Positions 24,469 through 33,444 of a stretch of 43,333 bases of DNA are shown here, piece after piece. Within the stretch, counting starts at the first letter, position 1, and every line of letters starts with the position of its first letter. This DNA is from Lachnospiraceae bacterium UBA7205. Lineage in GTDB: Bacteria; Bacillota; Clostridia; Lachnospirales; Lachnospiraceae. Below the pieces are notes generated by a model. It was not told the origin of the DNA. It did not search any database and saw only the letters and a list, made by a program, of their open reading frames with translations. Where the stretch lies: positions 28,943 through 72,275 of the forward strand of contig DKUL01000084.1 in the NCBI GenBank assembly GCA_002490665.1. Direction: 5' to 3'. Position numbers and translations under genes: made by a program.

Positions 24469-26442
24469 TCACTTTCTGCCATCTGTTCCCAGATAGGCAG
24501 GCATGGCCTGATACGCTTCAAATTTCTCCTCAACCTTGTCCGCAGAAAGTGCATAATGGTATATTTCCAGCCCTGCAAGCATTCCCCAGAAAGAGTCCTG
24601 GTACTCATCTCCGCCCAGCATCACCTGGTTGACCACCTTCAAATCGGGCATATTATCCCTGCTTGCAACCAGCAGCCCATTGAAATAAAGTTTTCCAATA
24701 TGTGTTATCACATCATATGTCACGCAGATATATGACCACTGCCCCGGAACCGCCCGCCTGCACACAATATCGTGCCATTCATTCGGTTCGCGGTCATCCT
24801 TGATACGGAAAAACATGTCCCCATGCCCGCTGTTTGGCATCAGGCTCATAAAACCATCCTGATACGTGACATAGAAAACGCTTGTCCACGGCTGCGCCTC
24901 ATGCGGGTTAACCCAGAAACAGATGGAGTAGCTGTCGCTGTACATAATCTCCCTGGGAAGCAGGACAAGATTTTCCCTGACCTTTCCGCCCGGCAAACAG
25001 AGCGCACGCTGCCCTTCCACGACACCCTCCGCGTAGGATAGCCCTGTTCCCTCAAAAGTTCCCATATGCTGCCCCTCTCCGTCCGATAAATTTCCTGCAA
25101 ACGAAAATACGGTCGGTTTCTGGTTGCGCACAAAAAACAGCCTGTCCTGATACTGCTCCACAAAAGTGCTCTCGTCACAGGGCGGTCCGTAAAAATCCCC
25201 CACTCCGAACTGGGTACCATAATTTGCGAGCATCTTTACCTGTGCCGTATTCTCAATTCCCTGCGCCACGATGCCGCAGTGCAAATCCCTTCCCAGGCTG
25301 ATGACATTGCGCAGGATGCTTACGCCCGTCTGACTGTACCCCGCCTCGGAAAGCAGCTTCGCATCCAGCTTAAGCAGCTGGGACGGGACTCTTTGCAGCA
25401 CGCTCAACGACGATGCGGACGCAAAATTATTGATTGCCACCTTGAACCCGGCCCCCATCAGTCCCTGTACCACTCCGTACATCCGCTCGCCATTTTCCGC
25501 AAAATCCTTCTCCTCAATACAAAGCTCTATCTCGTCGCGCCGTATTCCATACCGGTCATGACACTGCATAATAGCCGCAATACTGCCGGACTGCAAAAGA
25601 TATCTGCCAGAAAGCCGCACATAAATTTCCATGCTGTCCAGCTTCGTCCCCCTCCATCTGTCCTTTTGTCTGCAGGCTTCCTCCAGGACATAGGCGCTCA
25701 TCTGCACATCAATGCCGTACTGCTTAAAAACGGGCATAAACTTTTCCTCCGCGATGATGCCCTTTCCGGGAAAATTCCACTGAACAAAAGTTTCCACGGC
25801 AAACACATCGGAAGTCTGAATATAAATCACGGGGCGGTACAGGATTTCTATCTCCTGCCATACCACGCCTGAAAGCGCCCTCTCCTTAATTGCACGCTCC
25901 TCCTCAATCTTCTCCCGTATCTCGTCATATACTATGAAATGACCTTTTCCGTTTTTCTTTACATGGTACATCGCGACATCTGCCTGTTCCAGTATCGTCT
26001 GTAATCCCTCTCCGACAAGATGATTGTAACAGGCACCGATGCTAAAGGACAGCAGCTTTTCCACATTGCTGTCAAAGTCGCCGGAGCCGATAGCCTCCTG
26101 TAAAAAACTCAGCTTTTTTTCCAGCTCCGATGTCTCAAGGGCACCGTTACACAGGACAATAAACTCATCACCACCCATTCTGACGATCAGCTGTCCCTGG
26201 AACGTGTCCCGCAGCAGCTTGCTGATAAAAATCAGCAGCTCATCCCCTTTCGCATGGCCGTAGATGTCGTTTACCAGTTTAAAATTATCGACATCCATAT
26301 AAAGACAGTGCACCTGCACATCCTGTGGCAGTGACTGCCAGACTTCATTCAGCCCCCATCTGTTGCACAGCCCGGTCAGATAATCCGTATTCTTCCTGAG
26401 TATCTCCGGTTTATTCAAAAATTCTTCCATATTATTTCTCAT
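24469..26442 (-). CDS. GGDEF-EAL protein with C-terminal LamG-like domain
   Basis: A 657-residue soluble protein. Residues 15-165 are a diguanylate cyclase domain with an intact GGDEF (90-94) and metal-site MDVDNFK. About 190-435 is an EAL domain, but its signatures are altered: VETFV for EAL, NNFAS for DDFG and VAQGIEN for VAEGVET, so phosphodiesterase activity is doubtful. Residues about 490-645 resemble a concanavalin A/LamG jelly roll (SYSICFWVNPHEAQPW, GKLYFNGLLVASRDN, LAGLEIYHYALS), a fold normally extracellular, yet no signal peptide or membrane segment is seen. The start overlaps the helicase stop as ATGA, so translation is coupled. The likely role is c-di-GMP synthesis under control of the two C-terminal modules. 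Confidence 0.88.
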   Translation of the reverse strand: MRNNMEEFLNKPEILRKNTDYLTGLCNRWGLNEVWQSLPQDVQVHCLYMDVDNFKLVNDIYGHAKGDELLIFISKLLRDTFQGQLIVRMGGDEFIVLCNGALETSELEKKLSFLQEAIGSGDFDSNVEKLLSFSIGACYNHLVGEGLQTILEQADVAMYHVKKNGKGHFIVYDEIREKIEEERAIKERALSGVVWQEIEILYRPVIYIQTSDVFAVETFVQWNFPGKGIIAEEKFMPVFKQYGIDVQMSAYVLEEACRQKDRWRGTKLDSMEIYVRLSGRYLLQSGSIAAIMQCHDRYGIRRDEIELCIEEKDFAENGERMYGVVQGLMGAGFKVAINNFASASSLSVLQRVPSQLLKLDAKLLSEAGYSQTGVSILRNVISLGRDLHCGIVAQGIENTAQVKMLANYGTQFGVGDFYGPPCDESTFVEQYQDRLFFVRNQKPTVFSFAGNLSDGEGQHMGTFEGTGLSYAEGVVEGQRALCLPGGKVRENLVLLPREIMYSDSYSICFWVNPHEAQPWTSVFYVTYQDGFMSLMPNSGHGDMFFRIKDDREPNEWHDIVCRRAVPGQWSYICVTYDVITHIGKLYFNGLLVASRDNMPDLKVVNQVMLGGDEYQDSFWGMLAGLEIYHYALSADKVEEKFEAYQAMPAYLGTDGRK

Positions 26443-29400
26443 CCCTGTAAAAGTTCCAGCAGTTCATCGCGGCTCATGCTTCCGAGCTGTCCAAGCCCGC
26501 CGTTCATGACCTGTTCTGCAAGGTCGCGCTTTGTCTCCTGCAATTTCAGTATTTTCTCCTCGACACTGTGCCTTGCAATCAGTTTATATACAGTCACCTT
26601 TTTTGTCTGTCCGATACGGTGTGCCCTGTCTGTCGCCTGATTCTGTGCAGCGACATTCCACCATGGGTCATAATGGATGACGACATCCGCTCCCGTGAGA
26701 TTCAGGCCGACGCCGCCTGCCTTTAAGGAAATCAAAAATACTGGCACGTCATCCCCGTTGAATGCTTTCACAAGCTGCAGGCGCTTTTCCTTGGAAGTCT
26801 CACCCATAATCACATAATACGATATCCCCTGCTCGTCCAGCCGTGTCCTGATAATATCCAGCATTGACGTAAACTGGGAAAACAAAAGCATTTTGTGCCC
26901 GCCGTCCATCGCGCTCTGCACCAGCTCAATACAGGAATCAAGCTTTGCCGAACCGCCGTCGTAATTGTCAAAGCACAGACCAGGGTCGCAGCATATCTGG
27001 CGCAGCCTTGTCAGCTCTGCGAGAACCTTCATCTTATTTTTGTTGAAATCCTCATCATCCTGCTTTGTCAGCATCTCCTGCATATGTACGACCTGTGCAT
27101 CATATGCCGTCTGCTGGATTTTGTCAAACTTAACATAGCGCACTTCCTCGAGCTTGTCCGGAAGGTCCTTTAAGACATCCGACTTTAGCCGCCTCATGAT
27201 AAACGGGGCTACCATCCGCTGCAGCCGCGACATGGCATCCTTGTCATCATACTTCACAATGCGGGTTTCCACATCCCTTTTAAAGACCTCGTAGCTGTAC
27301 AGAAATCCCGGCATGAGAAAGTCAAATATACTCCACAGCTCGCTCAGCCTGTTTTCAATCGGCGTGCCTGTCAGCGCAATTCTCATGCGGCTGTCTATCA
27401 CCTTCACTGCCTTTGCAACCGCGGTTGTATGGTTCTTGATATACTGCGCCTCATCAATAATCTCATAGGTAAATTTTTTACCCTCATAATAGGAAATGTC
27501 CCTCCTGAGAAGGTCATAAGAAGTGACACTCACGTCATAATCCGCGTACTCCTCTATCCTCTTCTGGCGCTCCTGCTGGTCGCCTGTAATCAGCTGCACC
27601 TTCAATTCCGGCCCAAACCGCCCAAACTCCTCCCCCCAGTTAAACACAAGGGAAGCCGGTGCAACGACCAGCGTTGTCACGCCTTCCTTTTTTCCGGAAA
27701 GCAGGAAGGATATCGCCTGTATGGTTTTTCCAAGTCCCATATCATCGGCAAGAATACCCCCGAACTGGCAGGATTCCAGTGTCTTGAGCCACTTAAAGCC
27801 ATTTTTCTGGTAACTGCGCATCACGCGCTTAAGGCTGTCAGGCACCTCATAATCCGCGTCACTGATGGTCTTGAAATTCTTGACCATCTTTCGGAATGTA
27901 TGATCCCTGTTTGTGTAAAAGCCCTCCTTTTCCTCAAGCAGCTTGTCCAGATAAAGTGTCCTGTATACCGGAAGGTGGATTTTACCTTTGATAAATTCCT
28001 TTGGCGGCAGGTGCATAGTGTCCATCATTTCCTTCAGCATCTGAAGGTTCTCGTCCTCAAGGTTGACAAAGTCGCCGTTTTTCAGCCTGTAATATTTCTT
28101 GTGAAGCTTATAGCCCTTCAGGACATCCAGCAGCTCCTCACGGCTGATATCCTCCGTCTCAATCTTCATGTCAAGCAGACCGCTTGAGACAGAGACGCCG
28201 ACTGTCATGTGCATCTTTTTCACAATGTTGAGACTCCTGAACGCATTGGTGCACTTTACTTCCCCAAGCTCCGCAAGCGTCTCCACACCATGGCTGAGCA
28301 CCTCATAAATGACATCTTCCTCCCCATTGCAGTAAAAAAAGTCCTTTTCCACATCGACATATGGAAACAGCTGCTTGGTCAGAAAGAAAATTTCGCGCTC
28401 CCGCCCTTCCAGCCGGAACCCCGCGTAATGTGCATTCCTCCCATTTGTGACTGCGGAATCCACCACGGAGCATTCCCTGTCGCCATAGCGCGCCGTCACG
28501 CGGCAGGTAAGGTCATTTCCCTCCGCGTCCAGGTAAAATATGAACACCACCTCCGGCGGCAGATATTTATGAATCTCCTCGCTGTCCTCCTCCATCACGG
28601 TAAAAATGTCCTCAAGCTGCGGCAGCATGGAATAATAAAAATCAGTAAGCTTGTTTCTCCCAATCTGGAATTTCAGCTCTTCCCCCTGTGCCATGTCAAG
28701 GAGCGGCCTGATTTGATTTATGACACCAATGTCAGTTTTGTGCAATACGTCATTCCGGATATAATATGCGTATTCCGTTCCCATATAAAATTCCGGCATG
28801 CTGCACGAGACATCAATCCCATGAAAATCCTTCCTCGACCCGATTTTACTTTTACGAATCTGCATGGTCAGTTTCGGCGTGCCCTCCCTGCATGTCAGCT
28901 GTACCTTTCCTTTTTTGACGGACATTTTGTCATCGTACTCCACGGAATCCTTCCCCAGAATCTCGCAGAACTGGTCCAGCCGCCAGCCATACAGCACAAA
29001 GTCCGCGCATTTCCTCTTATTCTCATAATAATAGTAGCGCATTTCATTGATGCGGTTGATAACTTCCTCTTCCTCCTGTATGACCTTGCTCATAAAATCA
29101 TACCACTGCCTTGCACGCGGCGTAAAGCTATCGGCGTTCAGGCTGAGCTTCGTGCTTGTACCAAACTGTACTGTCTCGGAGCCCCGCACCTGTTCACAGA
29201 ATTCTATCATATCCTTGATGACAAACAGCTTCCCTGTCCCAACCTTGAACGACATCCTGATTTCTCCGTCCCTGTGGGATAAGCGGGGTTCCAAATGCAT
29301 CCTCTCTCCCTGCATCGCGGCGCTTGACACAATCTGGTTGGTGTGGTGCCGCTGAAAATCATGAAGCAGTATCGCACCATATTTGTCCGTCGCATCCCCT

Positions 29401-29816
29401 ATTTCGTTTTTCTGAAAATACGTCCCGATATACTGAAGCAATGCCGCAACAAAAACGCAATTGCTCTTTTTCGCTGTATACCATCCATACCCCCTGCATT
29501 CAGGACATCCGCAGTCCGTCCGTAGTGCGCGTTCCCTGTTAAATGTGACCCTGACAGGAAACTGCTTTTTGCGGTGCTCTGCCGTGGCGCCCACCATGGC
29601 AATCAAATCATCCATCTGGTCAAAATATCCTGTCTCGACAGACTGCACGAAAATCTGATTTGTTTCCAGCAGCTCCTTACCCTTTTCCATCGTTTTATCC
29701 GAGATATCCAGACTTCTTATAATGGACCGGATGTCAAAATACTGATATTTTAACTCCTGTCCTGCTTCTTCCTGCACACTGTCTTTTTGCGTGTTTATTT
29801 TTTCCAATTCCTTCAT
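26439..29816 (-). CDS. SNF2-family helicase with SWIM-like N-terminus
   Basis: A 1125-residue SWI2/SNF2 ATPase, a DNA translocase that remodels protein-DNA complexes. The N-terminus has a SWIM-like cysteine cluster (CGCPEC, then CVFVAAL) in which the usual final CxH is CVF. The middle is the bacterial SNF2-associated domain. Helicase motifs are I DDMGLGKT, II DEAQ, III LTGTPIEN, IV LLFSQFT, V SLKAGGVGLNLTGAD and VI QATDRAHRIGQ. ATG 29816 has AAGGA eight bases upstream; an open frame to 29876 lacks a site. It is first gene of a two-gene unit with the GGDEF-EAL-LamG protein, an unexpected pairing. It is probably housekeeping-like, but a link to c-di-GMP is possible. Confidence 0.93.
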   Translation of the reverse strand: MKELEKINTQKDSVQEEAGQELKYQYFDIRSIIRSLDISDKTMEKGKELLETNQIFVQSVETGYFDQMDDLIAMVGATAEHRKKQFPVRVTFNRERALRTDCGCPECRGYGWYTAKKSNCVFVAALLQYIGTYFQKNEIGDATDKYGAILLHDFQRHHTNQIVSSAAMQGERMHLEPRLSHRDGEIRMSFKVGTGKLFVIKDMIEFCEQVRGSETVQFGTSTKLSLNADSFTPRARQWYDFMSKVIQEEEEVINRINEMRYYYYENKRKCADFVLYGWRLDQFCEILGKDSVEYDDKMSVKKGKVQLTCREGTPKLTMQIRKSKIGSRKDFHGIDVSCSMPEFYMGTEYAYYIRNDVLHKTDIGVINQIRPLLDMAQGEELKFQIGRNKLTDFYYSMLPQLEDIFTVMEEDSEEIHKYLPPEVVFIFYLDAEGNDLTCRVTARYGDRECSVVDSAVTNGRNAHYAGFRLEGREREIFFLTKQLFPYVDVEKDFFYCNGEEDVIYEVLSHGVETLAELGEVKCTNAFRSLNIVKKMHMTVGVSVSSGLLDMKIETEDISREELLDVLKGYKLHKKYYRLKNGDFVNLEDENLQMLKEMMDTMHLPPKEFIKGKIHLPVYRTLYLDKLLEEKEGFYTNRDHTFRKMVKNFKTISDADYEVPDSLKRVMRSYQKNGFKWLKTLESCQFGGILADDMGLGKTIQAISFLLSGKKEGVTTLVVAPASLVFNWGEEFGRFGPELKVQLITGDQQERQKRIEEYADYDVSVTSYDLLRRDISYYEGKKFTYEIIDEAQYIKNHTTAVAKAVKVIDSRMRIALTGTPIENRLSELWSIFDFLMPGFLYSYEVFKRDVETRIVKYDDKDAMSRLQRMVAPFIMRRLKSDVLKDLPDKLEEVRYVKFDKIQQTAYDAQVVHMQEMLTKQDDEDFNKNKMKVLAELTRLRQICCDPGLCFDNYDGGSAKLDSCIELVQSAMDGGHKMLLFSQFTSMLDIIRTRLDEQGISYYVIMGETSKEKRLQLVKAFNGDDVPVFLISLKAGGVGLNLTGADVVIHYDPWWNVAAQNQATDRAHRIGQTKKVTVYKLIARHSVEEKILKLQETKRDLAEQVMNGGLGQLGSMSRDELLELLQG

Positions 29817-29940
29817 TGTTTTTTCCTTATGCAAAATATATTTTATAGAATGTATTCCAAATCCCATACTGAACAAATATATTTTATCATCTTATCACGT
29901 AATTGTCGAGAAGAAGCCGCCACCCATGACACACCAGCCA

Positions 29941-29975
29941 AAAAGCGACAGCCCTGCTACAAGGCTGTCACTTTG
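29941..29975 (-). terminator. Terminator of the xylulokinase gene
   Basis: On the minus strand a hairpin with arms GACAGCC and GGCTGTC, extended by AAAG/CTTT, is followed by a run of five T. It lies 15 bases after the stop. Confidence 0.8.
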
Positions 29976-29989
29976 ATACATCGAAACAA

Positions 29990-31465
29990 TTATGAAATCT
30001 TTGGAAACAGCTCCTTCACTGTCGGATAAATCTGCACAAAGCTGTGGTATCTTTCCTCATAGCGGGCTGCAAGCTCCTTGTCAGGCTCCACACTGTCGAC
30101 CACCTTCACAAGCCTTGACGCTGCATCCTCCACGGACGCGTACTCCCCGCACGCCACCGCTGCAAGGATTGCCCCGCCGTATCCGGGTCCCTCCTCGCTC
30201 TCAATGATATCCAGGCGGATATTCAGCACATTCGCAAAAATCTTTTTCCAGAGCGGGCTCTTTGCGCCGCCACCGCAAATCTTTGACGACTGAATGCTGA
30301 TGCCAAGGCTTTTCGCCACCTCAAAGGAATCGCGGATGGCAAACGCCACACCCTCGAGCACTGCCTGATACAGGTCGGCCCTTGTGGAATCCATCGTCAT
30401 TCCGATGAAAGTGCCACGCGCGTTTGCATCGTTGTGCGGTGAGCGCTCTCCCATCAGATAAGGCAGGAAATAGACATGGTTTCTGCCAAGCTTGTCATCC
30501 GTAATTGCAGACTGCTCGCGCGCAAAATCCGTTGTCTGCATGATTTCCTCCATCCACCACTTGTTGCATGAGGCTGCGCTCAGCATACATCCCATCAGAT
30601 GGTATTTACCATCAGCATGCGCAAAGGAATGAAGGGCATTGTTCTTGTCAACCCCGAAATTTTTGCTGGATATAAATATTGTCCCGCTCGTGCCAAGTGA
30701 AATATTGCACATGCCGTCACCGACTGTGCCCGTCCCGATTGCCGCCGCCGCATTGTCGCCTGCGCCTGCCGCAACCTTTACAGTCTCCGGAAGCCCAAGC
30801 TCTGCCGCAACCTCCGGTTTCAGTGTTCCCACAACCGCATAGCTCTCATATATTTTTGCAAGCTGTGAATCCGTTACGCCGCAAATTTGCATCATTTCCT
30901 TCGACCAGCATTTATGTTCCACATCAAACAGCAGCATGCCGGAAGCATCCGACACATCGGTACAAAAGCTCCCTGTCAGCATATATGCAATATAGTCTTT
31001 CGGAAGCATAAGCTTCTCTATCCTGGCAAAGTTTTCGGGTTCGTTATTTTTTACCCACAGTATTTTCGGTGCGGTAAATCCCGTAAAAGCTATGTTTGCA
31101 GTATATTTTGACAATTTATCCTTTCCGATTTCATTGTTCAGGAAATCAGTCTCAGCCTGCGTCCTGCCGTCATTCCACAGGATTGCAGGGCGGATGACTT
31201 TGTCGTCCTTGTCCAAAATAACCAGTCCGTGCATCTGGCCGCCAAAGCTGATGCCTGCCACCTGTGATTTGTCACAGTCCTTTGTCAGCTCCTTTAACCC
31301 TTCCTTCACTGCATTCCACCAGTCCTCCGGTTTCTGCTCACTCCATCCCGGATGTGGGAAATACAGCGGATATTCCTTTGACACAATGTTTGTTATCCTG
31401 CCGTTTCCTTCCATTAAAAGAAGCTTCACTGCCGATGTACCTAAATCTACACCAATATAATACAT
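29990..31465 (-). CDS. xylB: Xylulokinase
   Basis: A 491-residue FGGY-family sugar kinase that phosphorylates D-xylulose to xylulose 5-phosphate for the pentose phosphate pathway. The N-terminus YYIGVDLGTSAVKLLLME is the ATPase-fold start; HPGWSEQKPEDWW, ILWNDGRT (catalytic Asp region), and the C-terminal GGGAKSPLWKKIFANV and GPGYGGAILAAV are typical of XylB. Length is that of the family. The ATG at 31465 is preceded by GGAAAGGCGG. No xylose isomerase or transporter gene is adjacent, so it stands alone here, transcribed from the region shared with the divergent carboxypeptidase gene. Another FGGY pentulokinase is possible but less likely. Confidence 0.93.
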   Translation of the reverse strand: MYYIGVDLGTSAVKLLLMEGNGRITNIVSKEYPLYFPHPGWSEQKPEDWWNAVKEGLKELTKDCDKSQVAGISFGGQMHGLVILDKDDKVIRPAILWNDGRTQAETDFLNNEIGKDKLSKYTANIAFTGFTAPKILWVKNNEPENFARIEKLMLPKDYIAYMLTGSFCTDVSDASGMLLFDVEHKCWSKEMMQICGVTDSQLAKIYESYAVVGTLKPEVAAELGLPETVKVAAGAGDNAAAAIGTGTVGDGMCNISLGTSGTIFISSKNFGVDKNNALHSFAHADGKYHLMGCMLSAASCNKWWMEEIMQTTDFAREQSAITDDKLGRNHVYFLPYLMGERSPHNDANARGTFIGMTMDSTRADLYQAVLEGVAFAIRDSFEVAKSLGISIQSSKICGGGAKSPLWKKIFANVLNIRLDIIESEEGPGYGGAILAAVACGEYASVEDAASRLVKVVDSVEPDKELAARYEERYHSFVQIYPTVKELFPKIS

Positions 31466-31796
31466 AAAATACCGCCTTTCCGACTACTGAACGTTTATCG
31501 TTTTCCGTGCTCGTGCACGTTATTATTATAAAATAAGTATAACGGTTTTCTGCATATTTTTCATGGTATAAAATACACTAATTTTACCTGTAAAATTTGA
31601 CTTTTTGCATAAATCCCATCCTGCTGCCGGGATTACCATCTAAAACAGTTCCGAATGGGAAAGATATTAAAAATTTATTATCTCGTTACATTTTTTAAAA
31701 AATAGTGTACAATCTAATATGATAGATACTCTTGTGTTATACTGCATTCATATAATAGAAACAGTATTTGATAGAAATAATGAAAGGATGAGCGGA
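31466..31796. other. Divergent intergenic region, xylB / carboxypeptidase
   Basis: 331 bases, AT-rich. It contains a TATAAT-like box for the xylB side (about 31524-31531, minus), two small inverted repeats near 31494-31520 (AACG/CGTT and GTGC/GCAC) that could bind a sugar-responsive regulator, and the plus-strand promoter listed separately. No RNA gene is seen. Confidence 0.4.
31686..31713 (+). promoter_or_regulatory. Promoter of the D,D-carboxypeptidase gene
   Basis: TTACAT and TACAAT are 16 bases apart with TG immediately before the -10 and an A/T-tract spacer. It lies about 84 bases upstream of the start codon. Confidence 0.6.
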
Positions 31797-33428
31797 ATGA
31801 TTTTTCACAAAAACATTAAGCTACGAAGCAGACTCATTGCCGGCATTACGCTCGTAACGGTGCTTTTTTCCAGCGCCTCTTTTACCAATATAGTCACTTC
31901 CGGAACCGCAACAGCATATGCCGATACGGACAGCAATGAGAAAATGGAACAGCGCAAGGCGCTTCCCATACAGTCAAACAGTATTGAAAACTGGCCAAAA
32001 GGCCCGGTCATCGGTGCGCAGTCCGCGATACTGATGGAAATGAACACACACACCATCCTGTACGCCAAAAATATCCATGAAAAAAATTATCCTGCAAGCA
32101 CTACAAAAATCCTGACCTGCCTTCTCGCCATGCAGAACTGTGCAATGAATGAAATCATCACCTTTACGCACGATTCCATCTATGACGTCCCGTCTGACGG
32201 CTCCCGTCTCGGCGGCGTTGACACGGGTGATACGATGCCTATGGAGCAGGCGCTCTACTGCGTGCTGGTACAGTCTGCCAATGATGTCGCAACTGCCGTG
32301 GGCGAGCATGTCGCCGAAAAGCTTGGCAAGGAAAAAACGGTGGCGGCTTTCAGCGAGCTCATGAACGAAAAGGCTAAGGAGCTCGGCTGTATCAATACAA
32401 ATTTTACCAACTGCAACGGGCTTTACGACGACAACCATTACACAACCGCATATGACCTTGCCCTAATCGGATGTGCCTTTTTTGAAAACGAACTGCTCTG
32501 CAAAATGTCCTCCACGACAAGCTACCATTTTAAGTTAAAACCGGATGATGAGAATGATACATGGATAGCCACGAAAAACCAGCTTTACAAGGGAAAAAAT
32601 TATGAGTACCCTTATCTTCTTGGCAGCAAGACAGGGTATGTGTCACAGTCAGGGCAGACTCTTGTCTCCGCAGCTGAAAAAAATGGCATGAAGCTTGTCT
32701 GTGTCATTCTTACGGAGGAAACACCCTATCAGTTTGAGGACACAATCTCGCTTTTCCAGTATGGGTTTGAAAATTTTCAGAAGGTCTCCATCAATGACAA
32801 TGAGAAAAAGTATAATATCGACACGATGGATTTCTTTGATACGGAGAATGACCTGTTTGGGGATTCGACGCCGCTGATATCCATAGAAAATGACGCTTAT
32901 GTCATTTTACCGAACACTGCCGAATTTAGTGATGCCGTCCCCACACTGACATACACCAGCGAACAGGCGGACACGAATGTCATCGCCTCTATCAGATACA
33001 CGTACTCTGACGTGGATGTCGGAAGCTGTAACCTGGTATTTTACAAATCCAATATTCCGGCATTCAGCTTTGCCACAAACAACCTGGATTCGGAAGTAAG
33101 CGGCGCAAACATAAATGAGCCGGACACATCGCTCCTTACCGGGGAGGATGAATGCCTGAATACCGGCACCGTACAGGAGACCGAGACAAGAATCATTTAT
33201 ATCAATGTCAAAAAAGTGCTTATTGGAATACTGATGGCTGCGGCGCTTGTGATTCTCATACTATTTATTGCATCCATCATTAACAGCTACAGCTTTTCAC
33301 CGAAGGGTCAAAGCAGCAAACGCCGCAGGCAGCGCAGGAGGGAAATATGGGCTGCCAAATGGCAGGCAAGAAGAAGTGCAAGGCGTAGAATGATATCATG
33401 CTCCGGCAGAAAAAGAGGAAGGCGGTAG
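31797..33428 (+). CDS. D-alanyl-D-alanine carboxypeptidase (S11) with basic C-terminal tail
   Basis: A 543-residue penicillin-binding carboxypeptidase of the DacF/PBP5 type that trims the terminal D-Ala of peptidoglycan stem peptides. It has a signal-peptide-like N-terminus (LIAGITLVTVLFSSASF) and active-site motifs S101-T-T-K104, S160-A-N162 and K278-T-G280. A beta-rich domain follows, then a transmembrane helix about 473-497 (VLIGILMAAALVILILFIASII cut here to its core ILMAAALVILILFIA). The last 49 or so residues hold about 19 Arg/Lys (KRRRQRRR, SARRRM, GRKRGRR), an unusual cytoplasmic tail. ATG 31797 is chosen with AAAGGA eight bases upstream. Confidence 0.92.
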   Translation: MIFHKNIKLRSRLIAGITLVTVLFSSASFTNIVTSGTATAYADTDSNEKMEQRKALPIQSNSIENWPKGPVIGAQSAILMEMNTHTILYAKNIHEKNYPASTTKILTCLLAMQNCAMNEIITFTHDSIYDVPSDGSRLGGVDTGDTMPMEQALYCVLVQSANDVATAVGEHVAEKLGKEKTVAAFSELMNEKAKELGCINTNFTNCNGLYDDNHYTTAYDLALIGCAFFENELLCKMSSTTSYHFKLKPDDENDTWIATKNQLYKGKNYEYPYLLGSKTGYVSQSGQTLVSAAEKNGMKLVCVILTEETPYQFEDTISLFQYGFENFQKVSINDNEKKYNIDTMDFFDTENDLFGDSTPLISIENDAYVILPNTAEFSDAVPTLTYTSEQADTNVIASIRYTYSDVDVGSCNLVFYKSNIPAFSFATNNLDSEVSGANINEPDTSLLTGEDECLNTGTVQETETRIIYINVKKVLIGILMAAALVILILFIASIINSYSFSPKGQSSKRRRQRRREIWAAKWQARRSARRRMISCSGRKRGRR

Positions 33429-33444
33429 ACACTGCCTTCCTCTT
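33413..33444. terminator. Bidirectional terminator overlapping both stop codons
   Basis: AAGAGGAAGGC pairs with GCCTTCCTCTT around a 10-base loop. The carboxypeptidase stop lies in the loop and the exonuclease stop at the 3' arm. Confidence 0.75.

Noticed and set aside
28209..29282. Long plus-strand open frame of 357 codons inside the SNF2 gene
   Set aside because: It is antisense to a clearly coding helicase gene and its translation shows no known motif.
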